Shown here piece after piece: positions 36,381 to 44,961 of a stretch of DNA of 64,000 nt. Every line of letters starts with the position of its first letter. Position 1 is the stretch's first letter. Source of the stretch: JADFNB01 sp036397455 (GTDB lineage: Bacteria > Gemmatimonadota > Gemmatimonadetes > Gemmatimonadales > GWC2-71-9). Position numbers and translations under genes: made by a program. Below the pieces are notes generated by a model, which saw only the letters and a program-made list of their open reading frames with translations, had not been told where the DNA came from and made no database searches. Location of the stretch: assembly GCA_036397455.1 (NCBI GenBank), contig DASWIX010000004.1, positions 19,581 through 83,580 of the forward strand, written 5' to 3'.

Positions 36381-37810
36381 CGTGGTTCCTGATCGGCGGC
36401 GTCGCGTTGGCCGCGGGTGTCGTGGGATACCTGGTGGGACGGCACGTGCACGCCAACGCTGAGTCGGCGGTCGGGTACCTCCCTGCTGAACGCAGCCATC
36501 TGGTCGATCTGGTGCGCCGGGCACATCGGGCGCTCGTGGCCACGTCGGTGACGCTCGGCGATCCTCCCATTACGGCCCTGCACCCGCGAGGGGTAGACCG
36601 CGACATCGCCGAACGAGCTGAGGCCCTCGCGCGACTCGCGTTGTCGGACGGCCGCAATCACGTCATCAACGACAGCGCGCCCACTCTGGCCACGGCTGAC
36701 GGGGACGTGGCGTTTGCGGTCGTGCTCAGCGCCGGCGCGCCGATCGAGGCGTCGGGCGAACGGGTGCTCGACGAACTGCGCGCGCTGGCCGCCGGACTCG
36801 ATGCTCAGCGGCGCATCGAACGTGAAGGGCGGCGTTCGGCGACCCGGCTGGCGAAGCTCGAGCAGCACGACAGCATCGAGAGCGCCTCTGCGGCATTGAG
36901 CGACGCAGCGACACGCATGGTCGACGCGCCCGCTGCGGTGGCCCTGCGCGACGGATTGAGCGGGACGCCGCACATCCTCGCCGTCTCCGGTGGCGCGGAT
37001 CGTCGTCTGCTCGGCACCGCGGTCGCACCCAATTCCACCGTCGGCCGCGCGGTCGACGGCGAGACACCGCTGGCTGGATTCTCAGCCGAGGAATTGTTTG
37101 GGCATTTCCGGTCGGACCGTCGGCGGCGGGAAGACGCCGGGATCGCGTTTCCCCTGAACGACGGCAAGGAGGGCGTCGGGGCGCTCGTCGTGTTCCGTCA
37201 GCCAAAGGCGGTGGACGACGAGACGCAGGCGGCGCTGCAGCGGCTGGCGATCCAGGCGGGCCCGTTCATGGCGCGGCTGGTCTCGATCCGGAAACATGAA
37301 CTGCGCGCCATGACCGATGAACTGACCGGGCTGCCCAACCGCCGCGGGTTCGAGAGCGCCCTGAGCACGTTCAGGGGTGACACCGCGGCGTTGCTCTACC
37401 TCGATTTGGATCGGTTCAAGCTGTTGAACGACACGCACGGCCACATCGCGGGCGACGCCGCGTTGCAGCACCTGGCGAGACTGTTGCGCCGCGGACTGCG
37501 CGAACGTGACGTTGCCGCACGCATGGGCGGCGAAGAGTTCGCGCTGTGGCTGCCCGACATCGCGCGCGCGGAAGCCATCGACGTCGCCGAACGTGTGCGG
37601 GCCACCGTCGAAGGTGCGCCAGTCAATTGGAACGGCAAGGCGATACCGTTCACTTGTTCGATCGGCGTCGCCACGATGCCGGAGACAACGACCGCCGCGG
37701 CCAACCTGTACGCGGCGGCGGACGCCGCGTTGTATCGTGCAAAAGAGGGCGGCCGCAACAAGGTGGAGCTGGCGAGAGGCCCGCGCCAGCCCAGAGCCAC
37801 GGATGTTTGA
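36377..37810 (+). CDS. Diguanylate cyclase (GGDEF)
   Basis: Makes cyclic di-GMP. It has 477 aa from the ATG at 36377, overlapping larB (ATGA). An N-terminal transmembrane helix (about residues 3-21) is followed by a long, mostly helical region and a GAF-like stretch (about 150-310). The C-terminal GGDEF domain (about 315-470) has an active-site GGEEF at residues 384-388 and an intact RxxD product-inhibition site (RERD) five residues before it. It should therefore be active and feedback-inhibited. No EAL domain or partner is nearby. Confidence 0.9.
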   Translation: MTWFLIGGVALAAGVVGYLVGRHVHANAESAVGYLPAERSHLVDLVRRAHRALVATSVTLGDPPITALHPRGVDRDIAERAEALARLALSDGRNHVINDSAPTLATADGDVAFAVVLSAGAPIEASGERVLDELRALAAGLDAQRRIEREGRRSATRLAKLEQHDSIESASAALSDAATRMVDAPAAVALRDGLSGTPHILAVSGGADRRLLGTAVAPNSTVGRAVDGETPLAGFSAEELFGHFRSDRRRREDAGIAFPLNDGKEGVGALVVFRQPKAVDDETQAALQRLAIQAGPFMARLVSIRKHELRAMTDELTGLPNRRGFESALSTFRGDTAALLYLDLDRFKLLNDTHGHIAGDAALQHLARLLRRGLRERDVAARMGGEEFALWLPDIARAEAIDVAERVRATVEGAPVNWNGKAIPFTCSIGVATMPETTTAAANLYAAADAALYRAKEGGRNKVELARGPRQPRATDV

Positions 37811-38119
37811 TCAGCAGGTCGCTGGGTAAACGGGGCGGACGCCGCCGAGTTCTCGCGATGATCGCCGGCGTGAAACGGGCTAGGCCACGGGCCGCCCGAT
37901 GTTCGGCGGCATGAAGCGGCAAGGCCACGCGCTCGTCGGTTCACCGACAGAGCCGAGCCGCGGGTTTACCCGCGAATCGCGACGAATGTACCTTCCTGAT
38001 CCTCTGAACCGCCGGAAACGGCGTCGTCAAGACAGCCCGCGACCTGCGACCGTCCGTGACCGCCTGTGACCCCGACCGTCCGTGACGCACTTTGCCCGCC
38101 TTTTAGACCCGGAATCGGC
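37811..38119. repeat. Gene-free gap with degenerate TGAA/TTCA hairpins (locus A)
   Basis: No gene is seen here. Two clean hairpins remain: GTCGG-TTCA-CCGAC (37935-37948) and CGCGGG-TTTA-CCCGCG (37959-37974). The latter is followed by AATCGCG, the same trailer that follows the last hairpin of the 206-bp units at 53.4-54.1 kb. Broken relatives such as GCCGGCGTGAA and GGCGGCATGAAGC occur at 37865-37918. This looks like a decayed copy of that repeat. Confidence 0.6.
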
Positions 38120-38125
38120 TATATT
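38120..38125 (+). promoter_or_regulatory. -10 box for tmRNA gene
   Basis: TATATT, 17 bp before the mature tmRNA 5' end. No good -35 box at standard spacing is seen. Confidence 0.4.
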
Positions 38126-38141
38126 CCGGAAGCTCGCGAAA

Positions 38142-38495
38142 GGGGGCGACTGGTTTCGACGGGGTTGGTGAAGGTTTCGTTGCGTGCCCAGGTTTCCGGT
38201 TCCCTGGTAAAACCACTGGAAAACTTCACAACTGCCAATACTGACTTGGCCATGGCTGCGTAGGCTTCGGCTTACTGCACCTGCCCGCGTCGCAGCCCGC
38301 TCGAAGCGGCGCGCGGGTAACGCAAAATCGAGCTGGCGGTGCGCGTCGCTCTCGCGCGTAACGTGAGACTTTAGGGAGATTGTTCGTCGTCTGGGCGGTT
38401 GCGCTCCTTACGGCGGAGACTTCAAGCGCAACCTACGCACGTAGAGATGGAGCTGGATCGAGTCTCGGACCGGGGTTCGAATCCCCGCGCCTCCA
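38142..38495 (+). ncRNA. ssrA: tmRNA
   Basis: Transfer-messenger RNA, which rescues stalled ribosomes and tags the nascent peptide. The 5' end GGGGGCGACTGGTTTCGACG is diagnostic. GGGGGCG (38142-38148) pairs with CGCCTCC (38488-38494) as the acceptor stem (one G-U), and the T-arm GGTTCGAATCC lies at 38474-38484. The discriminator is A38495; CCA is not encoded. The tag frame starts at GCC 38234 and ends at TAG 38261-38263, giving ANTDLAMAA, nine residues ending in MAA rather than the common LAA. SmpB is not in the window. Confidence 0.95.
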
Positions 38496-38501
38496 TGCAT
38501 G

Positions 38502-38530
38502 AAGGGCCTCTGCCGATGGCAGGGGCCCTT
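38502..38530 (+). terminator. Terminator after tmRNA
   Basis: A 13-bp stem with one G-U pair (38502-38514 with 38518-38530) around a GAT loop, 6 bp after the tmRNA end. The U-tract is poor (GTCGTTCG), but the stem is very stable. Confidence 0.75.
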
Positions 38531-38632
38531 GTCGTTCGTACCGGTGACGACCCACGGACCCGAGACCGGCATCCTTCGACCAGCTTTGACCATCCGTTTG
38601 CAACCTTGTCGCATCTCGCTCCGTCCAATCAC

Positions 38633-38661
38633 TTGCACCTCTCGCTTACCGAGAGTAGACT
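38633..38661 (+). promoter_or_regulatory. padR promoter with built-in operator
   Basis: TTGCAC (38633-38638), 17 bp, TAGACT (38656-38661). The spacer is entirely an inverted repeat, CTCTCG-N5-CGAGAG (38639-38655). A protein bound there would block RNA polymerase. PadR regulators commonly repress their own operon, so this is probably the PadR operator. Confidence 0.65.
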
Positions 38662-38690
38662 CCCACTCAACCGTGACGGAGGCACTATCG

Positions 38691-39023
38691 ATGGGCAGGG
38701 CGAAGTCGGATATCATCAAGGGCACCCTGGACATGCTGATCCTCAAGACGCTGGCGTTGGAGCCGCAGCACGGGTGGGGGATTCAGGAGCGGATTCAACA
38801 AATGTCGGGGGATTTGCTCCGGGTGCAGCAAGGATCGCTATACGCGTCGCTCCATCGGCTCACGCGCGAGGGATGGATACGCTCGTACTGGCAGGTAACG
38901 GAGCACAACCGGCGGGCGCGGTACTACGCGCTCACGCGGGCAGGCACCATGCAACTCGGCGTCGAACTCGATCATTGGCACGCGCTCGCCAAGGGTGTGA
39001 TGCGCGTTCTCGCGACAACCTAG
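38691..39023 (+). CDS. PadR-family regulator
   Basis: Winged-helix transcription factor, 110 aa, of the short PadR-s1 type. The N-terminal helix-turn-helix holds IKGTLDMLILKTLALEPQHG and QGSLYASLHRLTREGWI, and the C-terminal dimerisation helix is short. The ATG at 38691 follows GGAGG at 8 bp, which fixes the start; an earlier in-frame ATG (38499) lies in the tmRNA terminator. It is 9 bp from the ABC permease. PadR next to an ADOP permease is a recurrent pair in Acidobacteria and Gemmatimonadota. Confidence 0.92.
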   Translation: MGRAKSDIIKGTLDMLILKTLALEPQHGWGIQERIQQMSGDLLRVQQGSLYASLHRLTREGWIRSYWQVTEHNRRARYYALTRAGTMQLGVELDHWHALAKGVMRVLATT

Positions 39024-39032
39024 GGACACGAC

Positions 39033-41570
39033 ATGCGTGTACTCAGCGATCTGGTATTCAGGCTGCGGGCGTTGTCTCCCGAAGCGGCGCTCCGCGAGGC
39101 GCGACGGCGGTTTGGCGCCGAGGTCGCGCACAGGGAGGGCGTTCGCGAAGCGTGGGGCATTGGCGTCGTCACCGATCTCTGGGCCGACGGCTGGCACGCG
39201 TTGCGCCAGCTGCGGCGCCATCCCGGATTCGCCGGCGTGTCGATTCTCACGCTCGCGCTGGGGATCGGGGCGACCGTCGCGCTGGCAAGCGTGGTGCAGG
39301 GACTCATGCTGCGGCCACTGCCGTTTCCGGATGAAGACCGCCTGGTCGTGTTCTGGAGCCAGTTCGATTGGCGCGGCGTGGAGTTCGATTTCGTAGCCGA
39401 GCGAGCCGGCGCGTATGAGGGGATCGCCGCGTACACGACCAACGCCGTCACGTACCATTCGGGATCCGGCACCTCGCTTTTGCAGAATGCGCTCGTCTCG
39501 GCGGATATGTTCGACGTGCTCGAGGCGCGTCCGATCCTGGGCCGGACGCTGCAACCGGGCGAGGACCGACCTGGTGCCGAGCCCGTGGTCGTCATCGGCT
39601 ACGGCATGTGGCAGGGGGACTTCGGCGCCGACCCGAATGTGGTGGGCCGCCGGATCCCACTCGGCGGCGAGCCGACGACGGTCATCGGTGTCATGGGCCC
39701 GGACTTCTACTTCCCAACCCCCGAGTGTCGCGCCTGGCGGCCGCTGGTCCTGGACCGCGACAGTCAGAACTACCGCGGCAACGGATATCTCACCCTCGTG
39801 GGTCGCTTGCGGGACGGGATCACCGATGCCGGCGTGCAAGCCGACCTGGGCACGCTCGCCGTCGCACTCGGCGAGCGGTTCACCTATCCCGCGGCGTGGG
39901 ACAAGACCAGGGGCGCACACGTGATTCCGTTCCGGGAGTACGTCCTGGGAGACGTGGAACCGGCGTTACTCCTCCTGCTCGGCGCCGTCGGCCTGATTCT
40001 CGTCATGACGTGCACCAACGCCGCCGCACTGATTCTGGCGCGCACCTCCGACCGCACCAGCGAGATCGCGGTGCGCACCGCGCTCGGCGCGGGACGTGGA
40101 CGCGTGGCGCGGCAGGTGCTCGCCGAGTCGATCGTGTTGGCGCTGGTGGCGGGGACGCTGGGAGCGGTGCTCGCGCAGAGCGTGTTCGGCATACTCGTCG
40201 CCAGCCTCCCCTTGACGGGGGGCTATGCGTCCGCGGTGGCGTTCCCATGGACCGGGTTCGCGGCGGCGTTCCTGCTGGCGTTGGTGGTCGCGTTCGTCGT
40301 GGCCCTCGCGCCAATGACCAGCCTCTTCAGAGGTCGGCTCGGGTCGCTACGCGGATCACGTTCGGACGCCGGACTCCAGCGACGCACCGGCAGGATGCAG
40401 GGCATTCTTGTCACCGCCGAGGTGGTACTCGCGTTGACCTTGGCCACCGGTGCCGCGTTGCTGGTGCGGTCGGTCGCACGCATGCAGGCGATCGAGATCG
40501 GGTTGGACCCGGAGAACGTCGTCACGCTCAACCTGGTGGCCGGGGAAGCGGAGATGGACGAGACCGCGCGGCGCGGGTTCTTCGCGGAGGCGGTGCAGCA
40601 GGCGGAGGCGTTGCCCGGCGTGCGTGCGGCCGCGCTCGTGAACCGACTGCCGATCCGTGACGGCGGCTGGCAGGGTCCAGCGAATATTCGGAGCCGGCCC
40701 GACATCGACCGCTCCGAGCGGCCCAATGCGGTATGGCGCTCGGCGACGCCGCACTACTTCGACGTCATGGGCATGACGATCGTGCAGGGCAGAGCATTCA
40801 CCGACACGGACCGCGCCGGCGCGGTCGACGTGGCGATTGTGAGCGAATCGTTCGCGCGGTTTGCCTGGCCGGGAGACGATCCGATCGGGAAGCTCGTTTC
40901 GGGCACCTTTGAGCAGGAGGGCCAGTGGCGCACGGTGGTCGGCGTGGCGGCGGAGACGCGCATGTTCGATCTCACGGGAGAAAACCCGTTCGCGATGTAC
41001 GCACCGTTCGCGCAGGCACCGACCGCCGGCATCAGCCAGGTGTTGGTGTTGCAAGGCGAACGCAACGCGACGTCGCTGATTCCCGGAGTGCGTGCCATGA
41101 TCGGCGGGTTGGACGATCGCATCGCGGTCTCGCGCGCCGGCCCGATGGAGGACGTCGTCGCCGCGGCCATGGCCGAGCCACTCCGGCTCCGGTTCTACCT
41201 GATGTTGTTCGCGGGGTTGGGACTCGTGTTGAGCGCGGTGGGTGTGTACGGCGTGGTGTCGTACGCGGTTACGCGTCGCCGGTCGGAATTCGGCATTCGC
41301 ATGGCACTCGGCGCCACCGCCGGGGCGATCCTGACCGACGTGGTGCGCCGAGGGGTGGTGCCGGTTGGTGTCGGCGTGATTGCGGGCGCAGTTGTCTCGC
41401 TGGCGCTTGGCAACGTGATTTCGCGGTTCTTGTATGGCGTGGCGCCGCGCGATCCGGGCAGTCTCGTGGTGGCGGCCGCGGTATTGTTTGGAACAGGAAT
41501 CGTTGCGGCGGTGGTGCCGGCTTGGCGGGCGGGGCGCGTGAACCCGGTAGAGGCGTTAAGGGCCGAGTGA
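39033..41570 (+). CDS. ADOP-type ABC transporter permease
   Basis: Large MacB/FtsX-like permease of the acidobacterial duplicated orphan permease type, 845 aa. Two MacB-type periplasmic domains and two FtsX domains are fused in one chain. The first helix is at about residues 68-90 (ILTLALGIGATVALASVVQG, then LRPLPFPDEDRLV). The FtsX cores are near 310-425 (RTSDRTSEIAVRTALGAGRG) and 720-840 (RRRSEFGIRMALGATAG). No ATPase gene is beside it. Substrate is unknown; small-molecule efflux or lipoprotein handling are guesses. Confidence 0.9.
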   Translation: MRVLSDLVFRLRALSPEAALREARRRFGAEVAHREGVREAWGIGVVTDLWADGWHALRQLRRHPGFAGVSILTLALGIGATVALASVVQGLMLRPLPFPDEDRLVVFWSQFDWRGVEFDFVAERAGAYEGIAAYTTNAVTYHSGSGTSLLQNALVSADMFDVLEARPILGRTLQPGEDRPGAEPVVVIGYGMWQGDFGADPNVVGRRIPLGGEPTTVIGVMGPDFYFPTPECRAWRPLVLDRDSQNYRGNGYLTLVGRLRDGITDAGVQADLGTLAVALGERFTYPAAWDKTRGAHVIPFREYVLGDVEPALLLLLGAVGLILVMTCTNAAALILARTSDRTSEIAVRTALGAGRGRVARQVLAESIVLALVAGTLGAVLAQSVFGILVASLPLTGGYASAVAFPWTGFAAAFLLALVVAFVVALAPMTSLFRGRLGSLRGSRSDAGLQRRTGRMQGILVTAEVVLALTLATGAALLVRSVARMQAIEIGLDPENVVTLNLVAGEAEMDETARRGFFAEAVQQAEALPGVRAAALVNRLPIRDGGWQGPANIRSRPDIDRSERPNAVWRSATPHYFDVMGMTIVQGRAFTDTDRAGAVDVAIVSESFARFAWPGDDPIGKLVSGTFEQEGQWRTVVGVAAETRMFDLTGENPFAMYAPFAQAPTAGISQVLVLQGERNATSLIPGVRAMIGGLDDRIAVSRAGPMEDVVAAAMAEPLRLRFYLMLFAGLGLVLSAVGVYGVVSYAVTRRRSEFGIRMALGATAGAILTDVVRRGVVPVGVGVIAGAVVSLALGNVISRFLYGVAPRDPGSLVVAAAVLFGTGIVAAVVPAWRAGRVNPVEALRAE

Positions 41571-41699
41571 TGGTGGATCGGGCTGTTCTTTCCCGTCGTC
41601 GCGCTGCCGCAGCCGCGACGGGCGTGACGTGCGCGTTGCCAACGACGAACGTGGTCGGGCTCATGTAGGGTGCCTGGACGGGTCGGCTTGGGGCACGCC

Positions 41700-41777
41700 A
41701 TGGCTGAATCTGTGGCCCTGATCGCGGTAAGCCTGGTGTGCATCACCGCGTCCACCAAGGTGTTTCGCTGGGAGTGA
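41700..41777 (+). other. Very short ORF, possible permease remnant
   Basis: 25 codons from ATG 41700, hydrophobic then ending KVFRWE, which resembles the C-terminal end of some ABC-2 permeases. It overlaps the Shine-Dalgarno of the next gene. The rest of the 213-bp gap after the permease shows nothing. It is probably a remnant or chance. Confidence 0.2.
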
Positions 41778-41783
41778 GGCGCT

Positions 41784-42962
41784 ATGAGGGCATGGTCGGT
41801 GTTCTGGTTGAGCTGCATCGTCGCGTGCACTGCGAGTGAGGACGTCCCCCGCCGTCTCGTGGTCCGCGACAGCCTGGGCCTGCGGATCGTCGAGAACCAC
41901 GATGATTCCATGCCCCGACTGCGCCTGTCATCGGCGCCACTGCTCGACATCGGGAGCGAGCGCGACACGCTCACGTCGCTGTTTCACGTCGAAGGGGCGC
42001 ATCGCCTCAGCGACGGTCGCATCGTGATCGCGAATCGCGGGACCGATCAGATTCGCTTCTACGACGCCGAAGGCGGGTTCCTGGACGCCGTCGGCCGGAG
42101 CGGGGAGGGGCCGGGCGAGTACGGCTACATCGCGTGGACGGCGCGATGCGGAACCGACACGTTGTACGTGTACGACATCGCGACGCGACGGTTAACGGTA
42201 CTCAACGATCACGGTGAGACGATTCGGGCCACGCGGTTGATGCTGCCGCATAACACGGCGCCATACGGGGTCTCGCGGTGCCAGCACGGCGGGCCTTTCG
42301 TCTCCGCCGGTTGGTCGTCGGACATGCCGAGCCCGGGCCTCCACCGAAACCCCATGCCAGTGGGGCTTGCGACGCTCGATGGGGAACCATTGGCCATGAT
42401 CGGCACGTTCCCCGGAGTCGATCGCTGGGGAATCGTGTTCGAGGGACAGCTTCGCGGAAGCAGCCCGTTGCCGCTGGGACGGGATCTGCTGCAGACGATC
42501 GTCGGCGACCGGGTGTTCATCGGCACCGGCAACGCCTATGAGATCGCCGCCTATCGCCTCGACGGCACACTCGAGATGCTGATACGCCTCGACGCTGCCA
42601 AACGCCCGGTCGCCGCCGCCGACCTCGAAGCGTTCATCGAGAGGCAACTGGATGGCATCGACGACGACGACGCCCGCGCACGAACGCGACGCTACTATCG
42701 CGACATGGAGTTACCGGATCGCCTGCCTCCTTACGCCGCGTTCCTGGTCGACGAGGCGGAGACGTTGTGGATCCAGGACTATCCGGGCCCGCGCGACCGG
42801 GAGGCGGTGTGGCGCCGGTTCTCGACCGACGGCGCCTACATTGGCGTCGCCACCATGCCCGCGGACCTGAAGGTCTTCGAGATCGGCGACGAATACGTCC
42901 TGGGGATGTGGAAGGACGACCTCGACGTGGAGCATGTCCGGCTCTACGCCCTCGAGACGTAA
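41784..42962 (+). CDS. Six-bladed beta-propeller lipoprotein
   Basis: 392 aa with a lipoprotein signal peptide (lipobox IVAC, cysteine near residue 15). The mature protein has repeated blade motifs of the 6-bladed (NHL/BNR-like) type, best seen in GAHRLSDGRIVIANRGTDQI and the signature GRSGEGPGEYGYI. Such proteins are abundant in Gemmatimonadota and are thought to bind ligands at the outer membrane or periplasm, but none has a firm role. A GAGG lies 5 bp before the ATG. Two paralogues are present in this window (44962-46158 and 54483-55709). Confidence 0.85.
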   Translation: MRAWSVFWLSCIVACTASEDVPRRLVVRDSLGLRIVENHDDSMPRLRLSSAPLLDIGSERDTLTSLFHVEGAHRLSDGRIVIANRGTDQIRFYDAEGGFLDAVGRSGEGPGEYGYIAWTARCGTDTLYVYDIATRRLTVLNDHGETIRATRLMLPHNTAPYGVSRCQHGGPFVSAGWSSDMPSPGLHRNPMPVGLATLDGEPLAMIGTFPGVDRWGIVFEGQLRGSSPLPLGRDLLQTIVGDRVFIGTGNAYEIAAYRLDGTLEMLIRLDAAKRPVAAADLEAFIERQLDGIDDDDARARTRRYYRDMELPDRLPPYAAFLVDEAETLWIQDYPGPRDREAVWRRFSTDGAYIGVATMPADLKVFEIGDEYVLGMWKDDLDVEHVRLYALET

Positions 42963-43128
42963 CCCGCGTCGTCCAGCCTCGCGAGGTCCCGGCTAAGAGC
43001 CCGGGCTCGGCCGAGCACGGCGTCCTGAAGGACGTGGGGTGCAGCGTGCACGTCAGGCGCGCAGTGCACGTGAGCGCACGCCGTGCTTCAGCACGGAGTT
43101 CTTGGCCGAGCCCGCCCTTCAGGGCGGG
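42963..43128. repeat. Nested hairpin block (locus B)
   Basis: A highly symmetrical block. Outer arms GGGCTCGGCC (43003-43012) and GGCCGAGCCC (43104-43113) pair. Inside them AGCACGGCGT (43014-43023) pairs with ACGCCGTGCT (43078-43087). Local hairpins are CGTCC-TGAA-GGACG (43021-43034), GTGCA-GCG-TGCAC (43039-43051), CCGTGC-TTCA-GCACGG (43081-43096) and CCCGCCC-TTCA-GGGCGGG (43111-43128). Loops TGAA/TTCA match the repeats at 53.4-54.1 kb. No gene is seen. Confidence 0.7.
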
Positions 43129-43130
43129 AC

Positions 43131-43321
43131 TGCGGCTACCTGCGCCAGGCTCGCCCCCGCCGCCCGCCGCTCCTCCAGCAACCGGACGGCTTCCAGCTTG
43201 TACTCCGCGCTGAACGTCCGCCGCGTCCGTCTCGATCTAGCTTTCTTCTCCCTCGTCATGGACCACCTCCCGCCCCAACATAACGGGGCTATTGAGGTGT
43301 CCACCAAACCGGGTCAGGCTC
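43131..43321 (-). mobile_element. IS3-family insertion sequence remnant
   Basis: The minus strand carries the first 40 or so codons of an IS3-type OrfA transposase from ATG 43259: a basic start (REKKARSRRTRRTFSAEYK) then EAVRLLEERRAAGASLAQVA, the helix-turn-helix region. Conservation stops at about 43131, where the hairpin block begins. Upstream is a terminal-like stretch whose outer end reads TGAGCCTGACCCGG on the minus strand (ending at 43321), with GGTGGACACC inside it. OrfB and the other end are missing, so it cannot move itself. Confidence 0.65.
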
Positions 43322-43588
43322 AGAGTACGGAGAACAGGACCAGCAACGGTGCTCGGCGGATCACGGTCAAAACTCCTCTCACGCTCTGTGAACCAATCGG
43401 CGGGCTCCGACGGTTGCAGGTATGTACGAGGAAGATGGCGAGGGGTTTCGCGCGGTTCAAATCCTCGAGGCGGATCACAGGCGTGAGCGCATTCGGATCG
43501 GCCGACCCCGACATACGGGCCGGAACTTGCCACGTCATTCAACAGTTATACTTAGCGGCGGGACAGCGCGACCGCCCGTCCCCGAGTC
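43322..43588. other. Gene-free stretch before nmrA-like gene
   Basis: No gene is supported. A stretch near 43458-43475 resembles a tRNA T-arm (GGTTCAAATCC) with one stem mismatch, but no matching acceptor or anticodon arm exists. TATACT at about 43548-43553 could be a -10 box for the next gene. Confidence 0.4.
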
Positions 43589-43615
43589 ATGCGAACGTAT
43601 ACACGGAGGATCCCG

Positions 43616-44566
43616 ATGGCGGAGCGAGGCATTATCGCAGTAATCGGCGCGACCGGCGCGCAGGGCGGGGGACTGGTACGGGCCCTTGTAGCCGGCCAGG
43701 GAGGAGAGTTCATCCCCCGGGCCATCACGCGCAACATCGAGTCGGACAAGGCCAAGGCGCTGGCGGCGGATGGGGTCGAGGTGGTCGCGGCCGATCTCGA
43801 CGATGCCGCGAGTCTCGAGCGGGCCTTCGCCGGCGCGGACGGGGTGTACGGCGTCACCAACTACTGGGAACACTTCTCACCGGATAAGGAGATGGCACAG
43901 GCCGGCAACATCGCCAGGGCGGCGAAGGCGGCGGGGGTGGCGCACACGATCTGGTCCACGCTGGAGGACACGCGCGAATGGGTGCCGCTCGACGACGACC
44001 GCATGCCTACCTTGATGGACAAGTACAAGGTCCCCCATTTCGACGCCAAAGGACAGTCCGACCGGCTGTTCCGTGACGCCGGCGTGCCGACCACGTGGCT
44101 GCTCACGAGCGCCTACTGGGACAACTTCATCCACTTCGGCTGGGGACCGCAACGCGGCCCGGACGGCGCGCTCGCGCTCGGCTTCCCAATGGGCGACCGC
44201 AAGTTACCGGCGATCGCGGTGGACGACATCGGGAAGTGCGCCTGCGGTATTTTCAAGCGCGGGTCGGAGTTCATCGGTAAGAAGGTCGGGATCGCAGGCG
44301 AACATCTCACCGGCACCGAGCTGGCCGCGGCGTTCACGCAGGCGCTCGGGCAACCGGTGACGTACAACGACGTCCCGCCGGAAGTCTACCGCAGCTTCGA
44401 CTTTCCAGGCGCCGCGGACGTGGGGAACATGTTCCAGTTCAAGCGCGACTTCAGCGAGTACTATTGCGGCGCGCGCAGCGTCGAGTTCTCGCGGTCAGTG
44501 AACCCGGACCTGCAGACGTTCGAGCAGTGGCTGGAGGCGCACAAGGATCAGGTCCCGATCGCCTAG
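43616..44566 (+). CDS. NmrA-like NAD(P)-binding protein
   Basis: Atypical short-chain dehydrogenase-fold protein, 316 aa. The nucleotide loop is VIGATGAQGGGLVRAL near residue 8-23, and the fold continues with VAADLDDAASLERAFAGADGVYGVTN. Such proteins are often redox sensors or isoflavone-reductase-like enzymes; no specific substrate can be named. A GGAGG precedes the ATG at 43616, which decides the start over an upstream in-frame ATG at 43589. It appears to be a single-gene unit. Confidence 0.85.
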   Translation: MAERGIIAVIGATGAQGGGLVRALVAGQGGEFIPRAITRNIESDKAKALAADGVEVVAADLDDAASLERAFAGADGVYGVTNYWEHFSPDKEMAQAGNIARAAKAAGVAHTIWSTLEDTREWVPLDDDRMPTLMDKYKVPHFDAKGQSDRLFRDAGVPTTWLLTSAYWDNFIHFGWGPQRGPDGALALGFPMGDRKLPAIAVDDIGKCACGIFKRGSEFIGKKVGIAGEHLTGTELAAAFTQALGQPVTYNDVPPEVYRSFDFPGAADVGNMFQFKRDFSEYYCGARSVEFSRSVNPDLQTFEQWLEAHKDQVPIA

Positions 44567-44961
44567 GTCGCGATCGCAGCGTGACGACCACCGGCCTCCC
44601 GACGCGCGTGGGGGAGACCTGACCTGACGGTTCGTCACCGCGTACTCGCTCGGAGCGACTCGGGCGACTGGTCTGCCGCGTCGTGAGGTGGTAGGTTCGG
44701 ACGACTGTTCGGTCGCGACATCCAGGAGTCGCCGTGAGATCCGTCGTCCGCATCGTACGCGCCAAATCCCCGGAACTGCGGGCCAACCTCGTTGTCACGA
44801 TCGTCGTTGCGTATTTCGGCACTCGCGGATTCGGTTGGCTCGCGGGGTTGGTGTGCGGCGGCGGCGGCGTGGCCGCGATTGCATGGTCGCTGGTTCGGGG
44901 CTATGGCGACACAGACAGGAGCCGGGCGCACTCGTCGCGCGGCGCGGGGGAGCATGGCGGC

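Noticed and set aside
38066..38263. 65-codon protein gene before the padR operon
   Set aside because: The frame is the tag frame of tmRNA plus upstream chance sequence; the RNA gene explains it.
43440..43485. tRNA gene
   Set aside because: A T-arm-like GGTTCAAATCC with one stem mismatch is present, but no acceptor, D-arm or anticodon arm pairs with it.
44734..44961. Extended N-terminus or separate small membrane protein before the propeller gene
   Set aside because: It has a good Shine-Dalgarno, but joining it would place a lipobox inside the protein, and alone it has no stop before the propeller frame.
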